Assembly (NCBI GenBank): GCA_021160985.1 | Contig: JAGHBN010000003.1 | Coordinates: 1-10,087 of the forward strand | DNA: 10,087 nt | Origin: Thermococcus sp. | GTDB lineage: Archaea; Methanobacteriota_B; Thermococci; Thermococcales; Thermococcaceae | Direction of reading: 5' to 3' | Part shown: one piece after another, positions 1 through 5,768 of the stretch | Layout: every line of letters begins with the position of its first letter | Position numbering within the stretch: position 1 is the first letter of the stretch | Translations under genes and position numbers: made by a program | Notes under the pieces: generated by a model | What the model was told of the DNA's origin: nothing | The model's database searches: none | The model's input: the letters and a program-made list of their open reading frames with translations, nothing else

Positions 1-205
1 CCATGGCCTTCGAAGGCTCGACGCCGAGCTTTATCCCTAGCGGTGCCGCGAAGCGGCCGGTTCCAACGCCTACCTCCGCCCCCTTCCCTTCCTTCGGCAG
101 AAGCTTTCTAACCGCCTCAAGCTCGGAGAGGTAAGCGTATCCGTGCCTCTCAAACCAAGCCTCATACCTCTCCGTGAACTTCTCAAAGGGTTCCGTTTTT
201 GGCAT
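1..205 (-). CDS. SAM-dependent class I methyltransferase, N-terminal part (cut by window edge)
   Basis: The minus strand reads MPKTEPFEKFTERYEAWFER at its start and continues open for 68 codons to the window edge. Residues 44-52 (EVGVGTGRF) form the glycine-rich motif I that binds S-adenosylmethionine in class I (Rossmann-fold) methyltransferases. The acidic residue in GVEPSKAM (61-68) matches the ribose-binding acid at the end of strand 2. The N-terminal stretch before it (FEKFTERYEAWFERHGYAYLSEL) is typical of small archaeal methyltransferases of the methyltransf_11 type. The ATG at 205 follows a strong ribosome binding site (GGGGGGTG on the minus strand). The substrate cannot be told from this fragment. 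It diverges from the radical SAM gene 80 bases away. Being SAM-linked as well, the neighbour hints at, but does not prove, a shared pathway. Confidence 0.85.
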   Translation of the reverse strand, partial: MPKTEPFEKFTERYEAWFERHGYAYLSELEAVRKLLPKEGKGAEVGVGTGRFAAPLGIKLGVEPSKAM

Positions 206-240
206 CCCGTACACCCCCCGATATATGGGAGAATGGGCTC

Positions 241-260
241 AAAAACCTTATACGCTTTTA
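241..260. promoter_or_regulatory. Shared, near-symmetric divergent core promoter
   Basis: The segment AAAAACCTTATACGCTTTTA holds a TATA-like core (TTATAC on plus, GTATAA on minus) flanked by A-rich BRE-like bases on each side when read in the proper direction. It sits about 35 bases before the plus-strand ATG at 285 and about 45 bases before the minus-strand ATG at 205. That fits short leaders that still include the ribosome binding site of either gene. Function is inferred from position and pattern only. Confidence 0.5.
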
Positions 261-284
261 GGCCAACCTAATCCCGGTGGTGAT

Positions 285-1238
285 ATGATAGCATTCGGCC
301 CGGTTCCCTCAAGAAGACTCGGAAAGAGCCTTGGAGTGAATAACATTCCAGATAAGGTCTGCACATACGCCTGCGTTTACTGCCAGATTGGGAGAACTTT
401 GAGGATGGAAATCGAGAGGAGGGCCTTCTACGACCCGGAGCTGATATTCAGGGAAGTCTCCGAGAAAGTCAACGAAGCCCTGGAACGGGGGGAGAAAATC
501 GATTACATAACCTTCGTCCCCGACGGAGAGCCAACGCTCGATGCCAACCTTGGAAGGGAGATAGACCTTCTCAGAAGGCTCGGGATAAAGCTCGCCACCC
601 TCACAAACGCTTCCTTAATCTGGCGTGAGGACGTTAGGGAAGACCTTCTCAAGCTGGACTTCGTCTCGCTGAAGGTGGACGCCGTCAGCGAGGCCCCCTG
701 GAGAAAAATTGACAGGCCTCACAAGAGTCTGAGCCTGGAGAGAATCCTTGAGGGGATGCTTGAGTTCAGGAAGGAGTTCAGAGGAAAGCTCGTGACTGAA
801 ACCATGTTAATAGACAACGTGGACTACGGAGATGAGTTCGAGAGGATAGCGGACTTTTTAAGGGAGCTAAAGCCAGACACGGCCTACATAGCCGTCCCCA
901 CCAGGCCCCCGGCCGAGCCATGGGTGAGGCCCGCGAGAGAGGAAGTCATTAACAGGGCTTTTCAGGCCTTCAGCAAAGCCCTCGGCGAAGACCGTGTGGA
1001 GTACCTCATAGGCTACGAGGGAAACGCGTTTGCATTCACCGGAAACGTGGAGGAGGATTTACTCAGCATCACCGCCGTCCACCCAATGAGGGAAGACGCC
1101 GTGAGAGAGTTCCTGCGGAAGGCGAACGCCGACTGGAGCATCATCGAAAAGCTGATTCGGGAAAACAAGCTCATAGAGCTGGAATATGAAGGGAAGAAGT
1201 TCTACATGAGGCGGTTGAAGAGCAGAGAAACACGGTGA
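285..1238 (+). CDS. Radical SAM protein, COG0731-type Fe-S oxidoreductase
   Basis: This 317-residue protein has the radical SAM signature CTYACVYC (Cys26, Cys30, Cys33), whose three cysteines hold a 4Fe-4S cluster that cleaves S-adenosylmethionine. The opening MIAFGPVPSRRLGKSLGVNN is a hallmark of the COG0731 group, as is the SAM-binding GEPTLD at 81-86. The radical SAM barrel covers roughly residues 10-240. The last 65 residues (from about 250, ITAVHPMREDAVREFLRKAN) look like a small winged-helix domain. COG0731 also contains the wyosine enzyme Taw1/TYW1, but this protein is shorter and matches the generic 'Fe-S oxidoreductase' branch, so no substrate is assigned. The reading frame is open from 174, but the ATG at 285 is preferred: it has the GGTGGTG ribosome binding site at 277-283, starts at the conserved sequence, and avoids overlap with the divergent methyltransferase. 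Confidence 0.9.
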   Translation: MIAFGPVPSRRLGKSLGVNNIPDKVCTYACVYCQIGRTLRMEIERRAFYDPELIFREVSEKVNEALERGEKIDYITFVPDGEPTLDANLGREIDLLRRLGIKLATLTNASLIWREDVREDLLKLDFVSLKVDAVSEAPWRKIDRPHKSLSLERILEGMLEFRKEFRGKLVTETMLIDNVDYGDEFERIADFLRELKPDTAYIAVPTRPPAEPWVRPAREEVINRAFQAFSKALGEDRVEYLIGYEGNAFAFTGNVEEDLLSITAVHPMREDAVREFLRKANADWSIIEKLIRENKLIELEYEGKKFYMRRLKSRETR

Positions 1239-1265
1239 GGCACCAACCTCCCCATGTTAGGGCAA

Positions 1266-1281
1266 CCGAAAACTTTAAATG
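1266..1281 (+). promoter_or_regulatory. BRE/TATA promoter of the first COG1433 gene
   Basis: CCGAAAACTTTAAATG matches the Thermococcales pattern of an A-rich BRE followed by a TATA box (CTTTAAAT). It lies about 50 bases before the ATG at 1327. A start site would be expected near 1300. Confidence 0.6.
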
Positions 1282-1282
1282 C

Positions 1283-1296
1283 TGTGCATATGCACA
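1283..1296. promoter_or_regulatory. Perfect 14-bp palindrome, candidate operator
   Basis: TGTGCATATGCACA is identical to its own reverse complement over 14 bases. It begins three bases after the TATA box of the COG1433 gene, between TATA and the expected transcription start. A protein bound there would block polymerase or TFB/TBP, so repression is the natural guess. The binding protein is unknown. Confidence 0.5.
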
Positions 1297-1326
1297 AAAT
1301 AATAGAGAAGAAGTGAGGTGGTGGAT

Positions 1327-1935
1327 ATGAGGATCGCGATACCAACCAACGGTGGTGGACTTGAGGACACCGTTGCCCCCGTCTTTGGCAGGGCCGCGGC
1401 GTTCCTCATAGCGGACGTTGACGAGAACGGTAACGTCATCAACAGCAAGGTCATCCAGAACGGCGCCGCCATGGCCGGCGGAGGAGCCGGCCCGATGGCC
1501 GTCCAGACCCTCATCAACGAGGGCGTCGAAGCAATAGTGGCACCACAGGTCGGCCCGAACGCCCTCGGAGCCATACAGGCCGCGGGGATAAGGCTCTACC
1601 AGGTCGCCCCGGGAACCCCGGTAGAGGAGGCCATAAAGGCAGTGGTCAGCGGAAGCGCCAGCCAGTTCACGGCCCCAGCACCAGCTTACGGGCCATACCC
1701 CACTGCTCCAGCGACTCCAGCAACTCCAATAGCTCCAACCGCACCGGCCTACCCGGCTTACCCGGCCTACGGCTTCGGTTGGGGCAGAGGTTGGGGCCGC
1801 GGCTGGGGAAGAGGACGCGGATGGGGCCGTGGATGGGGCAGAGGTGGCAGAGGCTGGGGTGCAAGGCTCGGTTACTGCCCCTGGACAGGCCAGCCCAGCA
1901 GAAGGGCTCTCCGCTGGCTCTACGGCTGGTGGTGA
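1327..1935 (+). CDS. COG1433 (NifX/NifB-like Fe-Mo cofactor-binding fold) protein with WGRG repeat tail
   Basis: Residues 1-108 are a complete dinitrogenase iron-molybdenum cofactor-binding domain (PF02579): MRIAIPTNGGGLEDTVAPVF, the FGRA segment, EAIVAPQVGPNALGAIQAAG, and EEAIKAVVSG at the end. Proteins of this family bind metal-sulfur clusters; non-nif members occur widely in archaea and anaerobes, and no nitrogenase genes are seen here. Residues 112-149 are a Pro/Ala/Tyr-rich linker. Residues 151-178 are a tandem WGRG tract, followed by GYCPWTGQPSRRALRWLYGW, which holds the only cysteine (Cys184). The domain alone is the usual family size, so the roughly 95-residue tail is extra. The ATG at 1327 is chosen over GTG codons at 1318 and 1321 because those form part of its GAGGTGGTG ribosome binding site. 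It is a paralogue of the protein at 2291-2797. Confidence 0.88.
   Translation: MRIAIPTNGGGLEDTVAPVFGRAAAFLIADVDENGNVINSKVIQNGAAMAGGGAGPMAVQTLINEGVEAIVAPQVGPNALGAIQAAGIRLYQVAPGTPVEEAIKAVVSGSASQFTAPAPAYGPYPTAPATPATPIAPTAPAYPAYPAYGFGWGRGWGRGWGRGRGWGRGWGRGGRGWGARLGYCPWTGQPSRRALRWLYGWW
1777..1860 (+). repeat. Coding tandem repeat, WGRG units
   Basis: This stretch encodes repeated Trp-Gly-Arg-Gly units with slight variation. Codons vary between units (GGC, GGA, GGT, GGG; CGC, AGA, CGT), so the protein repeat is better kept than the DNA repeat. That suggests selection on the amino-acid pattern rather than a fresh slippage event. Confidence 0.8.
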
Positions 1936-1937
1936 AG

Positions 1938-1954
1938 CCTTTTCTTTTTCTCTT
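1938..1954 (+). terminator. T-rich transcription terminator
   Basis: CCTTTTCTTTTTCTCTT on the coding strand, just after the stop at 1935, fits the oligo-T terminators of Thermococcales. Some read-through into the next gene is possible, since no clear TATA box lies before 1993. Confidence 0.45.
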
Positions 1955-1992
1955 ATGAGCGCAAGCTTTGAGACCGCACGGAGGAAAGAAGA

Positions 1993-2235
1993 ATGCCAAG
2001 AGGTATGGGAAGAGGAATGGGAAGGGGCTACAGCAGGGGGAGATACGGGTTCTATCCATTCAGCCCCTTTGGCAGTGCTTACGGTATAATTGACCTGTTA
2101 CTCCTGCTTGGAATCCTGTACTTCCTGTTCAAGCTCTTCCTCGTGGCACTTCCATACGCCCTGGGGCTGGCAATACTCCTGCTCCTCAGGTCTTTCCTGG
2201 GGCGCCGCTTCTGGGGATGGGGACGGCTGTTTTGA
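1993..2235 (+). CDS. Small membrane protein with N-terminal MGRG repeat
   Basis: This 80-residue protein is not a family I recognise. Residues 1-19 (MPRGMGRGMGRGYSRGRYG) are Gly/Arg-rich and resemble the tail of the COG1433 protein encoded next. Residues 20-30 are aromatic and turn-forming (FYPFSPFGSAY). Residues 31-67 are strongly hydrophobic (IIDLLLLLGILYFLFKLFL, then ALPYALGLAILLLL), enough for one long or two short membrane helices with a break at Pro54. The end (RSFLGRRFWGWGRLF) is basic and aromatic and would lie at the membrane face. The ATG has a good GGAGG site at 1980-1984, eight bases upstream, which supports real translation. It sits between two COG1433 paralogues with which it shares the repeat, so it may anchor or partner them at the membrane; this is inference. 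Confidence 0.75.
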   Translation: MPRGMGRGMGRGYSRGRYGFYPFSPFGSAYGIIDLLLLLGILYFLFKLFLVALPYALGLAILLLLRSFLGRRFWGWGRLF

Positions 2236-2242
2236 GCTTATG

Positions 2243-2260
2243 CAAACTTTTTTAAGTTCG
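2243..2260 (+). promoter_or_regulatory. TATA-type promoter of the second COG1433 gene
   Basis: CAAACTTTTTTAAGTTCG contains a BRE/TATA-like element (CTTTTTTAAG at 2247-2256) about 40 bases before the ATG at 2291. The second paralogue thus seems able to start its own transcript. It lacks the palindrome found at the first gene. Confidence 0.5.
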
Positions 2261-2290
2261 GTTTTCCTAATTCATCTGGAGGTGACGTGA

Positions 2291-2797
2291 ATGAGGATTA
2301 TAGTCTCAACTGTAACCGGAGGACTCGACGACAGGGTGAACCCGGCGTTTGGTAGAACGCCCACTTTTACCATAGTTGACGTCGAGAACGGCGAGATAGT
2401 AAACGTCCAGGTCGTCCAGAACCCAGGCTACAGCCAGCCGAGGGGAGCTGGAGTCACAGCGGCCCAGTTCGTCATAGATCAGGGAGCCGATGCCGTAATA
2501 GCCGGCCAGTTCGGGCCGAACTCCTACGGCGTCCTCCAGGCGGCAGGGGTAAGGATGTACTCCGCCCCACCAACCATGACCGTTGGGGAAGCCGTTGAGG
2601 CCCTCCTCCGCGGTGAGCTCCAGCCCGGAATCCAGGGAGGAGCGGGAATGGGCCCCGGTGGCGGCATGGGAATGGGACGCGGTATGGGCAGGGGTATGGG
2701 AAGAGGCGGAGGAATGGGAAGAGGTCGCGGAATGGGCCGCGGAATGGGCGGCGGCCGCGGCAGAGGCGGCGGATACGGCCGAGATGGCGGTTGGTGA
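2291..2797 (+). CDS. COG1433 (NifX/NifB-like Fe-Mo cofactor-binding fold) protein with MGRG repeat tail
   Basis: Residues 1-110 form the same PF02579 domain as the protein at 1327: MRIIVSTVTGGLDDRVNPAF, FGRTPTFTIVDVENGEI, ADAVIAGQFGPNSYGVLQAA, and VGEAVEALLRGE. Residues 116-168 are a Gly/Met/Arg tail made of MGRG and GRGGG units ending in GYGRDGGW. The two proteins align through the whole domain but differ in tail type (Met here, Trp there). The protein has no cysteine, so any metal contact must use other residues; the nine or so tail Met residues are candidates. An ideal ribosome binding site (GGAGGTGA, 2278-2285) fixes the ATG at 2291. A metal-cluster carrier or sensor role is inferred from the family; no nitrogenase context is present. 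Confidence 0.88.
   Translation: MRIIVSTVTGGLDDRVNPAFGRTPTFTIVDVENGEIVNVQVVQNPGYSQPRGAGVTAAQFVIDQGADAVIAGQFGPNSYGVLQAAGVRMYSAPPTMTVGEAVEALLRGELQPGIQGGAGMGPGGGMGMGRGMGRGMGRGGGMGRGRGMGRGMGGGRGRGGGYGRDGGW
2648..2794 (+). repeat. Coding tandem repeat, MGRG/GRGGG units
   Basis: The 3' third of the gene encodes about ten Met-Gly-Arg-Gly or Gly-Arg-Gly-Gly units. It is very G-rich and creates long spurious open frames on both strands (Ser/Ala/His- or Pro-rich in the reverse). Codon use varies from unit to unit. Confidence 0.8.
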
Positions 2798-2874
2798 ACC
2801 AAACCCTTCCTCTTCACCACATTTTTCGTGAGCACCCTCCGTCAAAAGTTAAGGTTCTACCATACTGCCAGCGG

Positions 2875-2890
2875 GATGTTAAAAATAGTC
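2875..2890 (+). promoter_or_regulatory. Likely TATA promoter of the small membrane protein gene
   Basis: GATGTTAAAAATAGTC includes a TATA-like TTAAAAATA about 35 bases before the ATG at 2918. The spacer 2798-2874 holds only a short pyrimidine- and T-rich stretch (CATTTTTCG near 2820-2828) that may end the previous transcript. Confidence 0.4.
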
Positions 2891-2917
2891 TAGAGCGGAG
2901 AAAACAACGGTGAGTCT

Positions 2918-3106
2918 ATGCGCGGCCCGTTACCCGACCAAGTCACCATCAAGAGGTCCGACCCCCTTGCCCGCGAAAGGACTGAGAGGTTCCAACGCGA
3001 GAGGGGAGAACTCCGAGAGTACTCGGCCATGGAAACCGCCGTGGTCATGATACTCACAGTACTGGCTCTGGGGTTTGTGTCTTTCACCCTGAAAAACTAT
3101 CTGTAA
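2918..3106 (+). CDS. Small single-span membrane protein, unknown function
   Basis: This 62-residue frame begins with about 38 charged residues (MRGPLPDQVTIKRSDPLARE, then RTERFQRERGELREYS) predicted to be helical or disordered. It ends with one hydrophobic segment at about 39-57 (METAVVMILTVLALGFVSF) and a short tail LKNYL. That layout suggests a C-terminally anchored protein with its charged part in the cytoplasm. GGTGAG at 2909-2914 can serve as a ribosome binding site, though the spacing is short. The stop is 13 bases before the next gene, so the two are probably co-transcribed and the products may interact. I do not recognise a family. The coding call rests on spacing, a promoter-like element and the coherent membrane segment. 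Confidence 0.6.
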   Translation: MRGPLPDQVTIKRSDPLARERTERFQRERGELREYSAMETAVVMILTVLALGFVSFTLKNYL

Positions 3107-3119
3107 GTGGAGTACAGCC

Positions 3120-4136
3120 ATGCGCCCGATAAACACCCATATTAAACACCCGAGGAGCGAGCAGGGAATGCGGAGGTACTTTTTCTGGTTTCTCCTCGCA
3201 TCGCTGTCGGTCTTCTTCGCCGAGGTGACGGTGGCCTCATACCTCTATCCATACTTCACGCCCTGGGGAATAATTTCCCTCCTCCCCCTCTACGGCCTCC
3301 ACACACTGGTTCTCGCGGGAATCGCCTACCGCTTTGGACGACCGAGGTTCGAAACCCTCTACCTCGCAGGGATACTCCTCGGCCTCTACGAGGCGTACAT
3401 AACCAAAGTTGTGTGGAACCCTGAGTGGGGCTCCTTTCTCAAGATCGGCGGCGTTGGAATCTTTGAGGTTCTCGTCGTGGTGCTCTTCTGGCACCCGTTC
3501 ATGTCGTTCATAATCCCGGTTGGAGTTGCGGAGCTCCTGACTTCGGGGAGGAAGATTCTCCCAGATATCGTGCTCAGCCATCCGTACATTACTACCGCAC
3601 TCCTCGGCATCGTCGAATCCTCAAACGCCCCCACTCCGCTCCATTCGCTCCTCTCCACGTTCTCCTCCTCGGCGTTCCTGATCATACTAATCTACCTGTG
3701 GTTGGAGCGTTTTAAAGGGGGACGTCATGATATGAAGGAGCTCCTTCCAACGTCGAAGGAGCTAAAACCACTGTTCATTGTCCTCTTGGCATACTACATC
3801 ATCTTCGGCTCCCTGTTGAGAAGGGAAGCCCTCCCCAAGGTCTCCGCCCAGGCCCCAATCTGGCTTCTCTACGCGGCCACATTTTTCCTGCTGTACTGCG
3901 CCCTAAAGAAGTCCCGAGAGCATGGAAAGATTGAGATTATGGAATACAGGCCCGAACTTAGAAGGCTCACCGAACTTGCAGGAGTTTTCATAGTCTCTGC
4001 AACCGTGTCCACTTCAATCAAAACGTTCGTGCTGCCGGAGCTTGGGGTTGCGGTTATCATGGCTCTCTGGGCCTTTGCGAGCGTTATCGCGGTCGTGAGT
4101 CTTTTGAAGAGCGCCAAGTGGGCACTTACCCGGTAA
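3120..4136 (+). CDS. Polytopic membrane protein, unknown function
   Basis: The 338-residue product is highly hydrophobic with about nine or ten membrane segments: roughly residues 19-42, 49-71, 81-97, 108-137, 155-164, 181-195, 219-234, 244-260, 284-302 and 309-330. Charged loops lie between them, the largest at about 196-217 (RFKGGRHDMKELLPTSKELK) and 262-283. Embedded features include WHPFMSFIIP at about 123-132 and NAPTPLHS at about 168-175. I see no nucleotide-binding or catalytic motif and no known transporter signature. Two starts are possible: the ATG at 3120 (GTGGAG upstream) and the ATG at 3168, which begins MRRYFFWFLL at the first membrane helix and has GAGGAG ten bases before it. 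The longer form is reported. It follows the small membrane protein closely and probably shares its operon. Confidence 0.8.
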   Translation: MRPINTHIKHPRSEQGMRRYFFWFLLASLSVFFAEVTVASYLYPYFTPWGIISLLPLYGLHTLVLAGIAYRFGRPRFETLYLAGILLGLYEAYITKVVWNPEWGSFLKIGGVGIFEVLVVVLFWHPFMSFIIPVGVAELLTSGRKILPDIVLSHPYITTALLGIVESSNAPTPLHSLLSTFSSSAFLIILIYLWLERFKGGRHDMKELLPTSKELKPLFIVLLAYYIIFGSLLRREALPKVSAQAPIWLLYAATFFLLYCALKKSREHGKIEIMEYRPELRRLTELAGVFIVSATVSTSIKTFVLPELGVAVIMALWAFASVIAVVSLLKSAKWALTR

Positions 4137-4145
4137 CGCCCCGGG

Positions 4146-4159
4146 AGGTTTTTATAGTA
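4146..4159 (+). promoter_or_regulatory. TATA promoter of the ABM-like / DUF998 operon
   Basis: GGTTTTTATAGTAT contains a clear TATA box (TTTTTATA). A start site about 25 bases on would fall near 4180, so the transcript would just include the GGGGTGAT ribosome binding site at 4179-4186. Confidence 0.6.
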
Positions 4160-4190
4160 TGTCATCAAGGGTAATGTTGGGGTGATTTCG

Positions 4191-4499
4191 GTGGCAGTTA
4201 TGCGGCTCTGGCACGGGAGGGTGCCGATCGAAAAAGCTGACGAGTATGAAAACTTCCTCATCGAGAGGGCGGTTCCTGACTACGGTTCCGTGGACGGAAT
4301 TTTAAAGCTCTACTTCACGAGGGAAGATGAGGGAGACGTTGCCCACTTCCTTCTTGTCACGATATGGGACTCGATGGAGTCCATCAAAAAGTTCGTCGGT
4401 GAGAACCCGGAGATAGCTAAGTATTACCCGGAGGACGACGACTTCCTGCTGGAGAAGGAGAAGTACGTCCAGCACTACCGAGTCTTCCATGGGGGGTGA
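4191..4499 (+). CDS. ABM-like small dimeric alpha/beta-barrel protein
   Basis: The protein (102 residues, MAVMRLWHGRVPIEKADEYE at the start) has the pattern of the antibiotic biosynthesis monooxygenase (ABM) and stress-responsive ferredoxin-like families: strand MRLWHGRV, helix KADEYENFLIERAVPDY, strand GILKLYFTREDEG, strand VAHFLLVTIWDS, helix MESIKKFVG, and final strand KYVQHYRVF. Such proteins form dimeric barrels; some are cofactor-free oxygenases or heme-degrading enzymes, others have no known activity. No heme-binding residue can be assigned by eye. The start is uncertain among GTG 4182, GTG 4191 and ATG 4200. GTG 4191 is chosen because GGGGTGAT at 4179-4186 is well spaced for it. Its last codons overlap the GGGGGGTGA site that serves the DUF998 gene, so the two are translationally linked. 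Confidence 0.75.
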   Translation: MAVMRLWHGRVPIEKADEYENFLIERAVPDYGSVDGILKLYFTREDEGDVAHFLLVTIWDSMESIKKFVGENPEIAKYYPEDDDFLLEKEKYVQHYRVFHGG

Positions 4500-4505
4500 C
4501 CGCGA

Positions 4506-5072
4506 ATGAAAAAGAGCCAGCTATGGGCTGGCATCCTTTCTCCCCCAATTGCCCTCGGCGGAATAGGCGCGGCGATAATCATAAACCGGTCGTGGTGGAG
4601 ACTCACGGACAACGCAATAAGCGACCTAGGAAAGGTCGGACTGGCCTACAACTGGGTAATGAACACTCCACTGCTTATATCGGCAATGCTGGCCATCTAT
4701 TACGTGCTGGGACTCTTCGGTGAGCTCAAGAATACCGTCTCGAAGATAGGTGCCGGCGTCTTCATTGCGGGCCTGGTCTTTCTGGCGGGAATAGCGGTCT
4801 TCCCGGAGGGCACGAGCCCGCACTACCACGTCAGTTGGGGCTTCTTCATCTGCGCCAGTCTCGGATATCTGACAACCGGGATCGGTCTGTGGCTTCAGGG
4901 TCAGAAAAAATTCGGGGCTTTCACCACCCTGCTCTTCATTACGGAAGTGATTCTCGCAAGGTGGGCCTTCAATACCTTCAAAGGTGTCGCCATCGCCGAA
5001 TTCATCGGGATCTTTGCCATAGTTACCTGGCACTACGCCCTGATCTCGATAAAGTTTCGCGAGGGGATCTAG
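4506..5072 (+). CDS. DUF998 family membrane protein
   Basis: This 188-residue protein shows six hydrophobic segments (about residues 7-26, 51-70, 80-98, 107-130, 137-152 and 160-180). Two motifs typical of DUF998 (PF06197) are visible: DNAISDLG at 35-42 after the first helix, and FPEGTSPHYHVSWGFF at about 98-113 opening the fourth helix. Members are integral membrane proteins of about 190-220 residues whose biochemical role is unknown. The conserved His and acidic residues facing the membrane edge suggest an enzyme or metal site, but this is speculation. The ATG at 4506 follows GGGGGGTGA, which also contains the stop of the ABM-like gene, so the pair is an operon. Confidence 0.85.
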   Translation: MKKSQLWAGILSPPIALGGIGAAIIINRSWWRLTDNAISDLGKVGLAYNWVMNTPLLISAMLAIYYVLGLFGELKNTVSKIGAGVFIAGLVFLAGIAVFPEGTSPHYHVSWGFFICASLGYLTTGIGLWLQGQKKFGAFTTLLFITEVILARWAFNTFKGVAIAEFIGIFAIVTWHYALISIKFREGI

Positions 5073-5096
5073 GGGTAACAATATAGCCCTCAGGGT

Positions 5097-5274
5097 CTGC
5101 TCCTCTACCGCGCCGTCCATTTAACAAAGGCCATTCGCAATGAACAGGGCCAAGAGAGAAGGAAAAAGCGTGGAAGAGGCCCTGCAGGACTACGCAAAGC
5201 CGATACCCCTTGGAAGGTACATCACCAGCGCCGTGATCCCGGTGGATGGTGGGAGATTGAACTCCATCTTCTGA
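5097..5274 (+). pseudogene. Decayed remnant of a short-chain dehydrogenase/reductase (SDR)
   Basis: The region carries pieces of an SDR C-terminal half in the right order but in broken form. In one frame, 5097-5138 reads LLLYRAVHLTKAIR, resembling the SDR active-site helix (YSASKAAV..LTKAI) with residues missing and no intact YxxxK. In another frame, from 5140, it reads MNRAKREGKSVEEALQDYAK, then PIPLGRYIT joined directly to SAVIPVDGG. In intact SDRs about 20 residues (the PEEVA..FLAS segment) separate PLGR(Y)IT from the ITG..IPVDGG end, and the NAV.PG segment lies before MNRAK. At least two internal deletions and a frame change are therefore implied. The whole N-terminal NAD(P)-binding half is absent. 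No ribosome binding site serves the 44-codon frame. The SDR identity is from family knowledge, not a search. Confidence 0.65.
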
Positions 5275-5290
5275 CTTTTCTGTTTTGGCT

Positions 5291-5713
5291 TCACAGAGGT
5301 TCGGCATCCCACAGCGTCAGCCCATTTTCCTGCGGCTTCCTCTCAAGCGGCTCGCCCAGAAGTTCCTGGATGTAAACTTCAGCGACAAAGACCTCTCCCT
5401 CGACGAGATGCCCTCCCCAAAGTTTCCCCTCCGAATCGCCGAGCGCAACGTGGATGTGGGCGAAGGACTCACCGTCCTTGAGACTTATGTTTCCTGAAAG
5501 TGAAACGAGCTCGTAAACTCCCGACAGCTCCATAACTTTGTACTTTTTTTCCGTTTCCAGAAAATAGCCAATTTTGGGGTTCCTAAGGGTCCCAATAGCA
5601 CTCACCGTCCCGATCAGAACGTTGTTCTTCTTTGCAAACTCGTTGATAAAGCCCACCAGTTCCCTGCCCTCGGGAACCCTGAACATGAAATTTCTACCCT
5701 TCGAGAATCTCAT
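5291..5713 (-). CDS. PPC/DUF296 domain protein
   Basis: All 140 residues match a single PPC (plants and prokaryotes conserved, DUF296, PF03479) domain. It opens with strand NFMFRVPEGRELVGFINEFA and continues with GTVSAIGTLRNPKIGYF, the YELVSLSGNIS segment, and the signature AHIHVALGDSEGKLWGGHLV. His86, His88 and His102 in that signature are the likely metal ligands seen in prokaryotic structures, where the domain forms trimers. In plants the domain joins AT-hooks in DNA-binding proteins; no AT-hook is present here, so DNA binding is not shown. The true role in archaea is unknown. The ATG at 5713 has GAGGTGGT upstream on the minus strand. It diverges from the helical protein at 5769 with overlapping promoters (5714-5768). 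Confidence 0.88.
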   Translation of the reverse strand: MRFSKGRNFMFRVPEGRELVGFINEFAKKNNVLIGTVSAIGTLRNPKIGYFLETEKKYKVMELSGVYELVSLSGNISLKDGESFAHIHVALGDSEGKLWGGHLVEGEVFVAEVYIQELLGEPLERKPQENGLTLWDAEPL

Positions 5714-5768
5714 GATACCACCTCAAGACTAATAAGCATCCTCCGATTTAACGATTTGGGTGAAACGC
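5714..5768. promoter_or_regulatory. Overlapping divergent promoters, PPC gene and helical protein gene
   Basis: Only 55 bases separate the two start codons. On the minus strand, CGTTAAATCGG (5742-5752) can be the TATA box of the PPC gene. On the plus strand, ACTAATAAGC (5728-5737) can be that of the gene at 5769. The implied transcripts would overlap at the 5' ends, so the two genes may compete for the transcription machinery. Confidence 0.4.

Noticed and set aside
174..284. Upstream extension of the radical SAM protein by 37 residues
   Set aside because: It would overlap the divergent methyltransferase and the promoter, and the ATG at 285 has a clear ribosome binding site.
1327..2797. Nitrogenase-related function for the NifX/NifB-like proteins
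   Set aside because: The COG1433 domain is common outside nitrogen fixation, and no nif genes are present in the window.
2306..2845. Long minus-strand frames rich in Ser/Ala/His or Pro across the COG1433 tail
   Set aside because: They are the reverse reading of the MGRG-coding repeat; composition is non-protein-like, and no ribosome binding site or promoter supports them.
5140..5274. 44-codon frame as an intact small protein
   Set aside because: It has no ribosome binding site and its content reads as SDR pieces with a deletion, so a relic is the better explanation.
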